Assembly (NCBI GenBank): GCA_016841325.1
Contig: JAENZJ010000012.1
Coordinates: 45,543 to 109,542 of the forward strand
Direction of reading: 5' to 3'
Source of the DNA: Thermincola carboxydiphila
GTDB taxonomy: Bacteria; Bacillota; Thermincolia; Thermincolales; UBA2595
Length of the DNA stretch: 64,000 nt
Shown here: positions 1 through 7,745 of the stretch, piece by piece
Layout: each line of letters begins with the position of its first letter
Numbering within the stretch: position 1 is the first letter of the stretch
The notes under the pieces: model-generated
What the model was told of the DNA's origin: nothing
What the model saw: only the letters and a program-made list of their open reading frames with translations
Database searches by the model: none
Made by a program: the position numbers and the translations under genes

Positions 1-301
1 AAATGATATATAAGAGTATTTTTATCACTACCCGGCTCAGTAATTTTAGGTAAAACAGTAGTCCTGCCAGGATTCCGATAATTACATAAAAACGGAGTTC
101 ACCCCAGTTCCCGATTAACAACATGAAAAAGACCACAATAGTTGTGATCACCCAAAACAGAAAATCGCCGAGATATGTGCCTGCCTTCCGGGGTCGGATG
201 ACTCCTTTGGCAACATTGTAAAAATCAAAAAGTATCCCAATTGTAATTCCCATCAATAGTGTTACCACAAACGAAAATAACTGGGATTCCAGAGACTGCA
301 T
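1..301 (-). CDS. yabQ: Spore cortex biosynthesis protein YabQ (3' end outside window)
   Basis: Translation from the ATG at 301 gives about 100 residues running off the window edge. The start reads MQSLESQLFSFVVTLLMG, followed by alternating hydrophobic segments and short loops (GILFDFYNVAKG, then FLFWVITTIVVFFMLLIGN), which is the multi-pass layout of YabQ. An AGGAGG at 306-311 precedes the ATG. It lies directly downstream of yabP, the same order as in B. subtilis, where both are mother-cell sporulation genes needed for the cortex. The C-terminus is missing because the window ends. Confidence 0.85.
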   Translation of the reverse strand, partial: MQSLESQLFSFVVTLLMGITIGILFDFYNVAKGVIRPRKAGTYLGDFLFWVITTIVVFFMLLIGNWGELRFYVIIGILAGLLFYLKLLSRVVIKILLYII

Positions 302-326
302 TAGCCTCCTCCCTTCCAGTAGCAGA

Positions 327-620
327 CTATTTTAAAATGCGCTGCAAAAGGCCTTTGCTTTTATTTCTGATACCCCGTGTATTTTTTTCATCTGAGAATT
401 CCAGGGATTTGCAGTACCCTTCAACCATCAGGACACCGTTTTCCAAATTAAGCTGGACCACGTGCATTCCCTGGCCTTTTAAAATTAGCAGTCCCATTTT
501 GGTTTCCAGCAGGATCTCTTCTTCATCAAAGCTCTCTACATTCTCCACTCCTTCTATCAAAGCAGTCTCCCTGTTTGTCATTATAATCTTGTATTCCCTT
601 GCCTGATCCTGATCTATCAA
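327..620 (-). CDS. yabP: Sporulation protein YabP
   Basis: This 97-residue protein has the YabP/YqfC fold pattern. An N-terminal ITNRE-like strand (IIMTNRETALIEGVENVESF) leads into EEILLETKMGLLILKG and a beta-rich C-terminal half with GVLMVEGYCKSLEFS. The start is a TTG at 620 with a strong AAGGAGGGG ribosome-binding site. In Bacillus, YabP is made in the mother cell under sigma-E and is required with YabQ for sporulation. The pair sits next to yabQ with a 25-base gap, so co-transcription is likely. A terminator of the upstream gene ends at about 703, so yabPQ probably has its own promoter in 621-700. Confidence 0.9.
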   Translation of the reverse strand: MIDQDQAREYKIIMTNRETALIEGVENVESFDEEEILLETKMGLLILKGQGMHVVQLNLENGVLMVEGYCKSLEFSDEKNTRGIRNKSKGLLQRILK

Positions 621-702
621 TGTTACCCCTCCTTATAAAAAAAAATGTTACTATCTCATAGATATTCTGTAAAAAGACATAATATGCCACTAAAGACCCC
701 GT

Positions 703-740
703 CTAAAAAAACAGAGCGACAAATTCGTGATTTGCCGCTC
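703..740 (-). terminator. Rho-independent terminator after the SpoIID-like gene
   Basis: On the minus strand GAGCG-GCAAAT pairs with ATTTGT-CGCTC around a CACGA loop, followed by TGTTTTTTT. It lies about 35 bases after the stop of the SpoIID-like gene and separates it from yabP. Confidence 0.8.
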
Positions 741-776
741 CAAAGTATTAACCCGGTCCTTTTAACAGTCGTCCGG

Positions 777-1742
777 TCAATCCCATTCTTTTTCTATGGT
801 AATATCTTTAAAATAAAACTCTACTATCTGTTCCGGGGTTTTACCTTCAGCCGCCATTTTTTTGGCCCCCCACTGGCACATACCAACACCGTGCCCGTAT
901 CCCTTTCCGGTCATCACAAGGTTTCCCCCTTCTATCCAGACCTGTTCCAAAAATATGGAACGCATTCTGTCATTGCCCAGGGCCAGCCTTAAGGCCGCCC
1001 CGCCGACATTCTGGGTACCAATTTTCAGGGTTTCGGCCCTTCCCGAGGGACCCCGCTTGGCAATCCGGACATTACCGGCATTAATGTCTCCCGGGTCATT
1101 TCCGGTAACGTTCTGAACGGCAGTCCTTACTGTCGCCAGCGGAAATTTGGCTGTCCATTTTTGGTTTTCGGGGACAGTAATTGATATACAGCCATCCTTA
1201 ACCCCGGCTTTAATATATGGGGTTTCTTCTTTCCTGTAAGACAGGCCCTCGGCGGCCGATGCTTCCACCCCTCCGTCACAGGCGCTAAACCATGCATTTA
1301 TATAATCATTTTTGTATTTGACGACTTCCCCCCTGGTCATCTTCACTGCCTGGCGCACATTGTCATTTATCTTCGAGGGGTCATAAGCCTGAAATTCCTC
1401 CACACTGGTAGAGGCATCTGCATTATATTTTGGTACCCCTCCCTTATCCTTGATTTGCTTCAGGGTAAATGTCCGGGCTAAAATAGCCTGAGCAGCCAGG
1501 GCATTAACCGGCCACTTTGTATCCATTTCTGCGGCCACCACGCCCTGAATATATTCTTCCATCTTAATGTTTTTCGTCTCACCTGTTTCATTAATATAGA
1601 GTTTGATGGTCGGCTCTTTTCCCTGGTCTCTCTTTTCCGGCGGCAGCGGTTTTTTAGCACCGGCACAACCTGCCAGAAGACCAATAATAATGGAAGCACA
1701 TAAAAACAGAGCTATCCTCCTGCCGCATATCCTCATTTTCAT
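777..1742 (-). CDS. SpoIID/LytB-domain lipoprotein
   Basis: The 321-residue protein starts with a short positive stretch and a hydrophobic helix ending in LLAGC, so Cys26 is a predicted lipoprotein acylation site. The rest is a SpoIID/LytB domain: YIQGVVAAEMDTKWPVNAL holds the Glu (E72) that is catalytic in SpoIID lytic transglycosylases, and the C-terminus has GKGYGHGVGMCQWGA. SpoIID removes stem-peptide-free glycan strands during engulfment; this family also includes amidase enhancers. An upstream in-frame start at 1772 exists, but the AAAGGGGG eight bases before the ATG at 1742 decides the start. Its place between yabP and the S4 gene is not the Bacillus arrangement. It is probably a paralogue, as a canonical spoIID usually lies elsewhere. 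Confidence 0.85.
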   Translation of the reverse strand: MKMRICGRRIALFLCASIIIGLLAGCAGAKKPLPPEKRDQGKEPTIKLYINETGETKNIKMEEYIQGVVAAEMDTKWPVNALAAQAILARTFTLKQIKDKGGVPKYNADASTSVEEFQAYDPSKINDNVRQAVKMTRGEVVKYKNDYINAWFSACDGGVEASAAEGLSYRKEETPYIKAGVKDGCISITVPENQKWTAKFPLATVRTAVQNVTGNDPGDINAGNVRIAKRGPSGRAETLKIGTQNVGGAALRLALGNDRMRSIFLEQVWIEGGNLVMTGKGYGHGVGMCQWGAKKMAAEGKTPEQIVEFYFKDITIEKEWD

Positions 1743-1826
1743 CGTCGATTCCCCCTTTAAGCTTACTTCCAACCAACTGTTGATAGTATCTTCCCGGAGA
1801 AATCACAATATGAATGGGAATTAGAG

Positions 1827-2087
1827 TTAATTCAGCACTATTTTTTCTTCAATGGTCCGGTACAGGTCTTTGGCCTGGTCTGCCCTTACAGTGGCGGGAG
1901 TGTCGAGAATCTCTACCTTTATGCGTTTGCTGCCAAAATCCAGCTCAAGAATATCCCCGGCCTTTACCTCATACCCTGGCTTTGCAGGTCTTGAATTTAC
2001 TGTCACCCTTCCGCTGTCACAGACCTCTTTGGCTATTGTCCGGCGCTTTATGATGCGTGATACCTTTAAAAATTTATCCAGTCTCAT
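1827..2087 (-). CDS. S4-domain RNA-binding protein (YabO/Hsp15-like)
   Basis: The 86-residue protein begins MRLDKFLKVSRIIKRRT, the classic S4 RNA-binding motif, and continues with VCDSGRVTVNSRPAKPGYEVKAGD. It matches the RqcP/YabO group, which binds 50S-tRNA complexes in ribosome quality control; that role is family knowledge, not shown here. The reading frame extends 51 codons upstream, but GGAGG five bases before the ATG at 2087 fixes the short start. The neighbours match B. subtilis yabN-hbs/yabO-yabP-yabQ. The C-terminal ATVRADQAKDLYRTIEEKI is a short helical tail typical of this group. Confidence 0.9.
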   Translation of the reverse strand: MRLDKFLKVSRIIKRRTIAKEVCDSGRVTVNSRPAKPGYEVKAGDILELDFGSKRIKVEILDTPATVRADQAKDLYRTIEEKIVLN

Positions 2088-2195
2088 CTTTACCTCCGTA
2101 TTTCTGGCAGAAGCGCAGCTTCTTAGGGATGCATCCCACCCCTTACGGGTGAAAGCACGCAGGAGAACCAAAATATGCGCGCTTTTCTGGCGAAA

Positions 2196-2250
2196 AGAAA
2201 AATCAGGTTCCCCTGAACCCGGATACTGTCCGGAACTCACGAACCTGATT
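2196..2250 (-). terminator. Probable terminator after hup
   Basis: AATCAGGTTC (minus strand 2250-2241) pairs exactly with GAACCTGATT (2210-2201), with a small inner CCGG hairpin, and is followed on the minus strand by TTTCTTTTC. It lies 25 bases after the hup stop codon. Confidence 0.65.
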
Positions 2251-2274
2251 TGCCATGCTCAAATGTGTCACAAT

Positions 2275-2547
2275 TTAGGAAACTGAGTCTTTAAGAGCCT
2301 TACCTGCTTTAAATGCAGGAACCTTGGCAGCTGCAATCTCGATTTCTGCGCCTGTTTGCGGGTTGCGTCCCTTCCTGGCAGCACGGCTGCGTACTTCAAA
2401 AGTTCCGAAACCAACCAATTGAACTTTGTCACCTTTGGCAAGGGCCTCTTCAATGCTGGCAAACACGGCGTTAACTGCTTTTTCGGAATCTTTTTTGGTT
2501 AAACCTGACTTTTCTGCGACACTGGTCACTAATTCTTGCTTGTTCAC
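2275..2547 (-). CDS. hup: HU family DNA-binding protein
   Basis: The 90-residue protein is a full-length [22 protein letters not shown] at the start, the central [20 protein letters not shown], and the DNA-intercalating arm [12 protein letters not shown] with its conserved proline, ending [13 protein letters not shown] compacts and bends DNA as a dimer and aids initiation at oriC. The start is a GTG at 2547 after TAGGAGGG. In B. subtilis hbs is elsewhere, but in many Clostridia it sits here between mazG and the S4 gene. A terminator follows, so it is probably expressed strongly as its own unit. Confidence 0.97.
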   Translation of the reverse strand: MNKQELVTSVAEKSGLTKKDSEKAVNAVFASIEEALAKGDKVQLVGFGTFEVRSRAARKGRNPQTGAEIEIAAAKVPAFKAGKALKDSVS

Positions 2548-2659
2548 AAAAATCCCTCCTAAATGTAAATATTGGTGATCAATTAGAATTCCATTTATTG
2601 CATTCGATAAAACCCGCTAAACTCCTGCTTTTAGGCAAATTTTTTATAATAAACCCCCA

Positions 2660-4174
2660 TTATTTTTTGGATTGTAGTTTGAATTTAGCCTCATTCCATA
2701 ATCTGTCAAGTTCATCAAGGTTCATCTCACTTAAACTTTTCCCCAAACGGGATGCCATTTCCTCCATAAAGAGAAACCTCTGTTTAAACTTGCGGTTGGT
2801 AAGTGTCAGGGCTTCTTCGGGGTCAATTTTATTAAAACGGGCCAGGTTAACAACAGCAAACAACATATCTCCTATTTCTTCACAAACCTTGTCTTTATTG
2901 CCGCTGTCAATGGCCTCACACACCTCAGCCAGCTCTTCGCTGACCTTGTCCAAAGCACCCCTGTAGTCAGGCCAGTCGAACCCGACCTTGGCTGCTCTCC
3001 GCTGAATTTTATCGGCCTTCATCAAAGCAGGCATATGATTTGGTATACCATCCAACAGTGAAACTCTGGTCTCGCCCTTTTCCTTCAGTTCATCTCGCTT
3101 AATTTCTTCCCATCTAACCGAAACCTCCTCACTGCTGCTTACATCAGTATCTCCAAACACATGCGGGTGCCTCCTGACAAGTTTGTCAGAAATGACCTTA
3201 ATGACATCATTCATGTCGAAAAAGCCCTGTTCCACCGCTATTTGGGCGTGAAAAACTATTTGTAATAATAAGTCTCCCAATTCTTCGCAAACTTTATACA
3301 TATTTCCTTCTTCAATTGCGTCGATTACCTCATATGTCTCTTCAATGAGGAACTTCTTCAGTGAATTATGTGTCTGTTCCCTGTCCCAGGGGCAGCCGTC
3401 TTCATCCCTGAGCGCTTCCAGTATTTCCACCAGGCGGTCGGCCGGATACCGGCTAACCATTGATTTTGACTCGGTATACGGAGGTACATAGACACAGGTC
3501 AGGTGGTCAATCCACGGCAGCCTGTCCAGCTCAAAAAGAGGTACTTCCTCTGCCCTAACCTGACCTGGTGTTCCGGCAGCACTGATAACTGTCACCGGGT
3601 GCTCATCGGGATAGAAGTCCATCAGAGACAGTTTTACTTCTGAAGCAACTCGGGAATTGTATACCTGCATTATCAGGTTCGGAACTGACGGGTCCGGATT
3701 CGCGGCAGGGGTCCGCACTTCCCCGGCCAGCCTCAGTCCGTCAATGAGTTTAAGACCCTGTGATATATCTATTCCCAGGATTGTGAACACCGGATCCATA
3801 AAACTCATTGCAGGCAGTATTTCATATGACAGGTTGGCTTCCCGGGCCAGATCTAAAATTATCCGGACAGCCTCCTCTCCAACCAACGGGTGACCGGGAA
3901 CCGCAAAAACCACCGGACCCTCCCGGGCCATCCTGACGACCTCTGCAGCAATTTCGTAATAAATTTCTGCAAAGTCACTGAAACGTTCATAAAGATGGTC
4001 AAATGTATCAAACTCCAATCCCATACTGCGTAATTCCCCGGCTGCGGGGTGCTTCCCGGTACGCAGCAGGAGTTTCCGGGCATTTTTTATTATTTCAAAT
4101 GTGCCTAAAGAAAGTGACTCCATACCCCCCGGTCCAAGTCCGACTACTAATAAGTCTTTATCAGTCGTGGTCAT
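2660..4174 (-). CDS. mazG: Tetrapyrrole methylase-domain / MazG nucleotide pyrophosphohydrolase fusion
   Basis: The 504-residue protein is the YabN-type fusion. Residues 1-230 form a SAM-dependent tetrapyrrole-methylase-like domain (LLVVGLGPGGMESLSLGT, VFAVPGHPLVGE). The second half holds two MazG all-alpha NTP pyrophosphohydrolase units: first CPWDREQTHNSLKKFLIEET with EELGDLLLQIVFHA, then EEIGDMLFAVVNLARF. MazG hydrolyses NTPs to NMPs and pyrophosphate; the methylase domain has no settled substrate. The ATG at 4174 follows GGGGGTGG. It lies 21 bases after spoVB on the same strand, as in Bacillus yabM-yabN, so one transcript is likely. Confidence 0.95.
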   Translation of the reverse strand: MTTTDKDLLVVGLGPGGMESLSLGTFEIIKNARKLLLRTGKHPAAGELRSMGLEFDTFDHLYERFSDFAEIYYEIAAEVVRMAREGPVVFAVPGHPLVGEEAVRIILDLAREANLSYEILPAMSFMDPVFTILGIDISQGLKLIDGLRLAGEVRTPAANPDPSVPNLIMQVYNSRVASEVKLSLMDFYPDEHPVTVISAAGTPGQVRAEEVPLFELDRLPWIDHLTCVYVPPYTESKSMVSRYPADRLVEILEALRDEDGCPWDREQTHNSLKKFLIEETYEVIDAIEEGNMYKVCEELGDLLLQIVFHAQIAVEQGFFDMNDVIKVISDKLVRRHPHVFGDTDVSSSEEVSVRWEEIKRDELKEKGETRVSLLDGIPNHMPALMKADKIQRRAAKVGFDWPDYRGALDKVSEELAEVCEAIDSGNKDKVCEEIGDMLFAVVNLARFNKIDPEEALTLTNRKFKQRFLFMEEMASRLGKSLSEMNLDELDRLWNEAKFKLQSKK

Positions 4175-4195
4175 TGTTTTCCACCCCCGGATTGA

Positions 4196-5752
4196 TTATT
4201 TTCTGATCTTTAGAGCTATCCCCATTTCAGCGAGTATTCCCAGAAAACATAAGGCAGCAAAGTATATGACTGCACCGGTAAGTACGGCCGCCACTGTTGC
4301 CCAGTCACTTCCCAGAATTATTGTTGATTGGGCATATGTAAAATATACTCCTACCGCCATTATTGTAGCAGCAAATGCAGGCTTAAGCAATATTTTCCGG
4401 TAATCAGCCGTCCAGCCCAGGAAACTGCGGATATACACATAGTTCATATAAGAGGATACCAAAAAACCGGCCACAGTCCCAACAGCAGCGCCCATGATGC
4501 CTACTTGTGGCAGGGCCGTAAGGGTATAATTCAGAATCAGTTTAACAGCAGCGCCCATGGCAAGATTGATCACAGGGATAAAAGTCTTCCCCATCCCCTG
4601 AAGAATCCCGGTGGTGGTCTGGTGCAGCCCCATAAAAACCGCTGCCGGGGCCAAAACCGCCAAAGGCAGCCCGGCCTCGGGACACCTGAATAACAGGTTG
4701 GATATCGGCCCTGCCAAAACCATTAAACCTGCGGCGGCCGGTAAACATACCAGTATTGTTATTTCCACAGATGTCTTAATCTGCCTCTTAACCTCATTAA
4801 AGCTCCTGCGTTCAAGACCCCGGGAAACCGCCGGTACCAGGGATGACGCCAGTGAAACAGTAAGCACTGTAGGAAGGTTGATCAGGGTAGTTGCAGCACC
4901 GGTAAGCTGTCCATAAAGCTGAGATGACCGTGACACTGTATACCCGGCCAACTGCAGACGCCCGGGGACTGTAACTGCATCAAGGGTCTGTATCAGGGGC
5001 AGGACAAGCCCTCCCAGGGAAATGGGAAGGGCCAGCACAGTTATTCGGCAAATAATGGACAGGATGCTTTGGACATAGTCTTTTGGTGATCCGACATGAC
5101 CTGATGGAGTGATTTTGAAATAAGGCCTGAGACAATAAAGCCCCACAAGAAACAACAGGCCTGCAACGGCTCCCGTTACAGCTCCAAAGGTAGCAGCGGC
5201 GCTGGCATATTCCAGTCCCGCAGGCAGGAAGATATAAGCCCCTGCCAGTACAGTCCCCACTCTGATAAACTGTTCCAAGACCTGGGATATGGCAGTAGGG
5301 GCCATTTCCTGGAAGCCCTGAAAATAACCCCGGAACACCGACATTAACCCCACAAAAAAAACCGCCGGAGCAATTGCCCTGATACTGTGGGCCGCTGCAG
5401 GCACGCGAAATATCTCAGATGCCAGGAATCCAGCGCTTTTATACAGCAGTACCGACTGCAGCCCGGATAATACCGCGATAAACACCAGGGAGACAGCAAA
5501 GGTGCGCCTGACACCGGGATAATTACGGTGTGCCATATTTTCAGATACAATTTTGGAAATTGCCACAGGAATACCGGCGCTGGACATGGCCAAAAGCATC
5601 GTATAAAAGGGATATGCCATCTGGTAAAGCCCCATTCCTTCTGCCCCCACCACCCGGAAAAACGGTATCCGGTACAGGGCACCCAGAAGTTTGCTGATCA
5701 AGCCCGCCAGCGCCAGGATTGCCGCCCCTTTTAAAAAAGAATGGGTCTTCAA
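4196..5752 (-). CDS. spoVB: SpoVB-like polysaccharide/lipid flippase (MATE/MOP superfamily)
   Basis: The 518-residue protein has about 14 membrane segments. Its start, FLKGAAILALAGLISKLLG followed by YRIPFFRVVGAEGMGLYQ, is the signature of the SpoVB/MurJ-like branch of MOP exporters. SpoVB is needed for spore cortex synthesis, probably moving lipid-linked precursor across the forespore outer membrane; MurJ-like lipid II flipping is the accepted family role. The start codon is TTG at 5752 with GGGAGG eight bases upstream. The position between spoVT and mazG matches B. subtilis yabM. Two hairpin terminators upstream isolate it from spoVT. Confidence 0.93.
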   Translation of the reverse strand: MKTHSFLKGAAILALAGLISKLLGALYRIPFFRVVGAEGMGLYQMAYPFYTMLLAMSSAGIPVAISKIVSENMAHRNYPGVRRTFAVSLVFIAVLSGLQSVLLYKSAGFLASEIFRVPAAAHSIRAIAPAVFFVGLMSVFRGYFQGFQEMAPTAISQVLEQFIRVGTVLAGAYIFLPAGLEYASAAATFGAVTGAVAGLLFLVGLYCLRPYFKITPSGHVGSPKDYVQSILSIICRITVLALPISLGGLVLPLIQTLDAVTVPGRLQLAGYTVSRSSQLYGQLTGAATTLINLPTVLTVSLASSLVPAVSRGLERRSFNEVKRQIKTSVEITILVCLPAAAGLMVLAGPISNLLFRCPEAGLPLAVLAPAAVFMGLHQTTTGILQGMGKTFIPVINLAMGAAVKLILNYTLTALPQVGIMGAAVGTVAGFLVSSYMNYVYIRSFLGWTADYRKILLKPAFAATIMAVGVYFTYAQSTIILGSDWATVAAVLTGAVIYFAALCFLGILAEMGIALKIRK

Positions 5753-5801
5753 GAAAGCGCCTCCCCCGCATTTGTTAACTTAATAATATTTGCCGGGAAA
5801 G

Positions 5802-5859
5802 CAAAAAATGCCACCGGAAAAAGTGGCAAAAGAAAGAAAGGTAGCACTGAGCTACCTTT
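5802..5859 (-). terminator. Two tandem terminators after spoVT
   Basis: On the minus strand AAAGGTAGC pairs with GCTACCTTT (5859-5837) and is followed by a T-rich run. A second hairpin, GCCAC/GTGGC (5827-5810), is followed by ATTTTTT. Together they end spoVT transcription before spoVB. Confidence 0.8.
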
Positions 5860-5862
5860 TGA

Positions 5863-6414
5863 TTACTGTTCCATTTGTTTGGCCAGGAAACCCGCTGCAG
5901 TTTCTGCAAGTTTCAATTCCATGTCACCCATTTGGGTACCGGTTTCCTTGGACAGAAGAATTACTGCACCGATGGGATCACCCTCAGCAATAATCGGTGC
6001 AATCACCTGTGCACTGAACTTATCGGGCTCATCCTCATCACCCTCTAATACAGGTTCAGAGCCAGGGTCATTTATAAGTATTGCTTTGCGGTCCTCCATT
6101 ACCTTTTCAACTGCGGGCCCAATAGGTTTATTCAGGAATTCCTTTTTAGGCGCCCCAGCAACAGCAATAATGGTATCCCGGTCAGCAATACAGGCAATGT
6201 GCCCTATAGCTTCATAAAGAGAGTCGGCATATTCTTTGGCAAAATCACCCAACTCACCGATGGGTGAATATTTTTTAAGAATAACCTCTCCTTCCCTGTC
6301 CACAAAAATCTCAAGAGGGTCCCCTTCACGAATCCTCAGGGTTCTTCTAATTTCTTTGGGAATCACTACGCGTCCTAGGTCGTCTATCCTGCGTACTATA
6401 CCGGTCGCCTTCAT
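5863..6414 (-). CDS. spoVT: Stage V sporulation regulator SpoVT (AbrB-type DNA-binding + GAF)
   Basis: The 183-residue protein begins MKATGIVRRIDDLGRVVIPK, the swapped-hairpin AbrB DNA-binding domain, followed from about residue 55 by a GAF-like domain (LYEAIGHIACIADRDTIIAV, AQVIAPIIAEGDPIGAVILL). SpoVT is a tetrameric forespore regulator that tunes sigma-G-dependent genes. The reading frame extends 10 codons further upstream, but homology fixes the ATG at 6414; AGGAGG lies 12 bases before it, a little far. The GAF ligand is not known. A second AbrB-type protein lies at 54035. Confidence 0.97.
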   Translation of the reverse strand: MKATGIVRRIDDLGRVVIPKEIRRTLRIREGDPLEIFVDREGEVILKKYSPIGELGDFAKEYADSLYEAIGHIACIADRDTIIAVAGAPKKEFLNKPIGPAVEKVMEDRKAILINDPGSEPVLEGDEDEPDKFSAQVIAPIIAEGDPIGAVILLSKETGTQMGDMELKLAETAAGFLAKQMEQ

Positions 6415-6566
6415 TAGTTTGTCTTCCCTCCTTTTTCTGCACATTTTAACAATGATCTTTCATTGATAGTATATAACAGAGCAGAGGGAATTATTCATTT
6501 TTTTCCATCGCATTTTATTAGACGCTGTAGTGTTCTCTTACTTCCTGATAATCTGCACCAATACTT

Positions 6567-7679
6567 TTATTTGCCTTGTTCTGCCGGTTGCTCAGAGCCT
6601 GTAGCAGGCGGCATTGCCGGAGCATCCGGAACAGCCGCGGGTTCTTCTTCTGCCAGTTTATTTTCGATTTTGGCCTTTTCTTTGACTCCGGCCATGTACT
6701 CGGCGAACTTCTGCTGTTTTAACATCATCGGCAGAGTTTGCTCAATCTGTCCCCTGGCTTCCTCAAAAGTAAGCTGCTTCTCCTCGGTCAGGGACTCCAG
6801 CTTGATTATATAATACCCCGAGGCAGTCTTTACAGGTTCTTTGGTATATTGCCCTGCTTCCAGGGCCATAGCAGCTTCATCAAATTCAGGAGGCATGACG
6901 GTACCCTTGGCATAAGGGCTGCTCCCCTGCATATCCTTAATAAGTCCCCCGTCTTCTTTGGACCTGGTATCTTCGGATTTCTCCCTGGCAAGTTCTGCGA
7001 AATCCGTACCGGAATCAAGTTCCTTAATGATACCCGCAGCAATCTCCTTGGCTTCTTCTTCACTACGGCCAGCCTGGGGCACATCTTGTCCCATCATGGG
7101 AGCCTGGTTAGGGTTGTCGTATTTGATTAGGATCGCTCTGGCACCGATCTTTACCGGGTCCTTAAGCTGTTCTTTGTTTTCATCGTAATATTTTTTTATT
7201 TCATCTTCGGAAACTTTAACATCTGCTGTGACTTTTTCATATAGCTTGGTATAGGCTGTCTCAAATGAAACCTTTTCTTTAATATCTTCCAATGTATAAT
7301 TATATTGTTTCATTGCCTTTTCGAATTCGTCTTTACTGCCAAAATTTGCGATAATCTGTTCGACCTGCTTGTCAATTTCACTCTTGGAAGGATATACACC
7401 TTCATCCTTTGCGGTCTGCTCAATAAGGAGCTGTTCGATCATATTATCAAGGGTCTGTTTTTCCAGGGCCTTCAACATCATCTGCCCTTCCTGACCGGAA
7501 AATGATGCCCCCTGTTGTTCTAAATAAAGTTTTTCCTTTTGTATTCTTTTGTCCAGGTCTTCCTGTGATATCTTTACCCCGTTAACTGTAGCCAGGGTCT
7601 TAGAACTGCAGCCGGTCACCGCAATTGAGAACGCGAGAACAATCATTAAGGCAACAATTCTTTTCAGATTTTTTCCCAT
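6567..7679 (-). CDS. prsA: PrsA-like peptidyl-prolyl cis-trans isomerase lipoprotein (parvulin)
   Basis: The 370-residue protein has a signal sequence ending in AVTGC (Cys24), so it is a predicted lipoprotein on the outer face of the membrane. Residues 25-170 form a SurA-type chaperone domain (ATVNGVKISQEDLDKRI). A parvulin domain follows at about 175-300: ARAILIKYDN, then DFAELAREKSED and YYIIKLE. The tail is rich in Pro, Ala and Glu. PrsA helps exported proteins fold. The ATG at 7679 follows GGGGAGGG. The gene sits between mfd and spoVT, where the order is otherwise conserved. The family call is firm; exact orthology with Bacillus prsA is likely but not certain. Confidence 0.9.
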   Translation of the reverse strand: MGKNLKRIVALMIVLAFSIAVTGCSSKTLATVNGVKISQEDLDKRIQKEKLYLEQQGASFSGQEGQMMLKALEKQTLDNMIEQLLIEQTAKDEGVYPSKSEIDKQVEQIIANFGSKDEFEKAMKQYNYTLEDIKEKVSFETAYTKLYEKVTADVKVSEDEIKKYYDENKEQLKDPVKIGARAILIKYDNPNQAPMMGQDVPQAGRSEEEAKEIAAGIIKELDSGTDFAELAREKSEDTRSKEDGGLIKDMQGSSPYAKGTVMPPEFDEAAMALEAGQYTKEPVKTASGYYIIKLESLTEEKQLTFEEARGQIEQTLPMMLKQQKFAEYMAGVKEKAKIENKLAEEEPAAVPDAPAMPPATGSEQPAEQGK

Positions 7680-7745
7680 GAGTTACCCTCCCCTAATAAA
7701 ATCATAAATTTATTATACTCCTACACATATTAATGTTCAAGTTGT

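Noticed and set aside
5741..6217. 158-residue plus-strand frame over spoVT
   Set aside because: It is antisense to SpoVT and its terminators; shadow frame.
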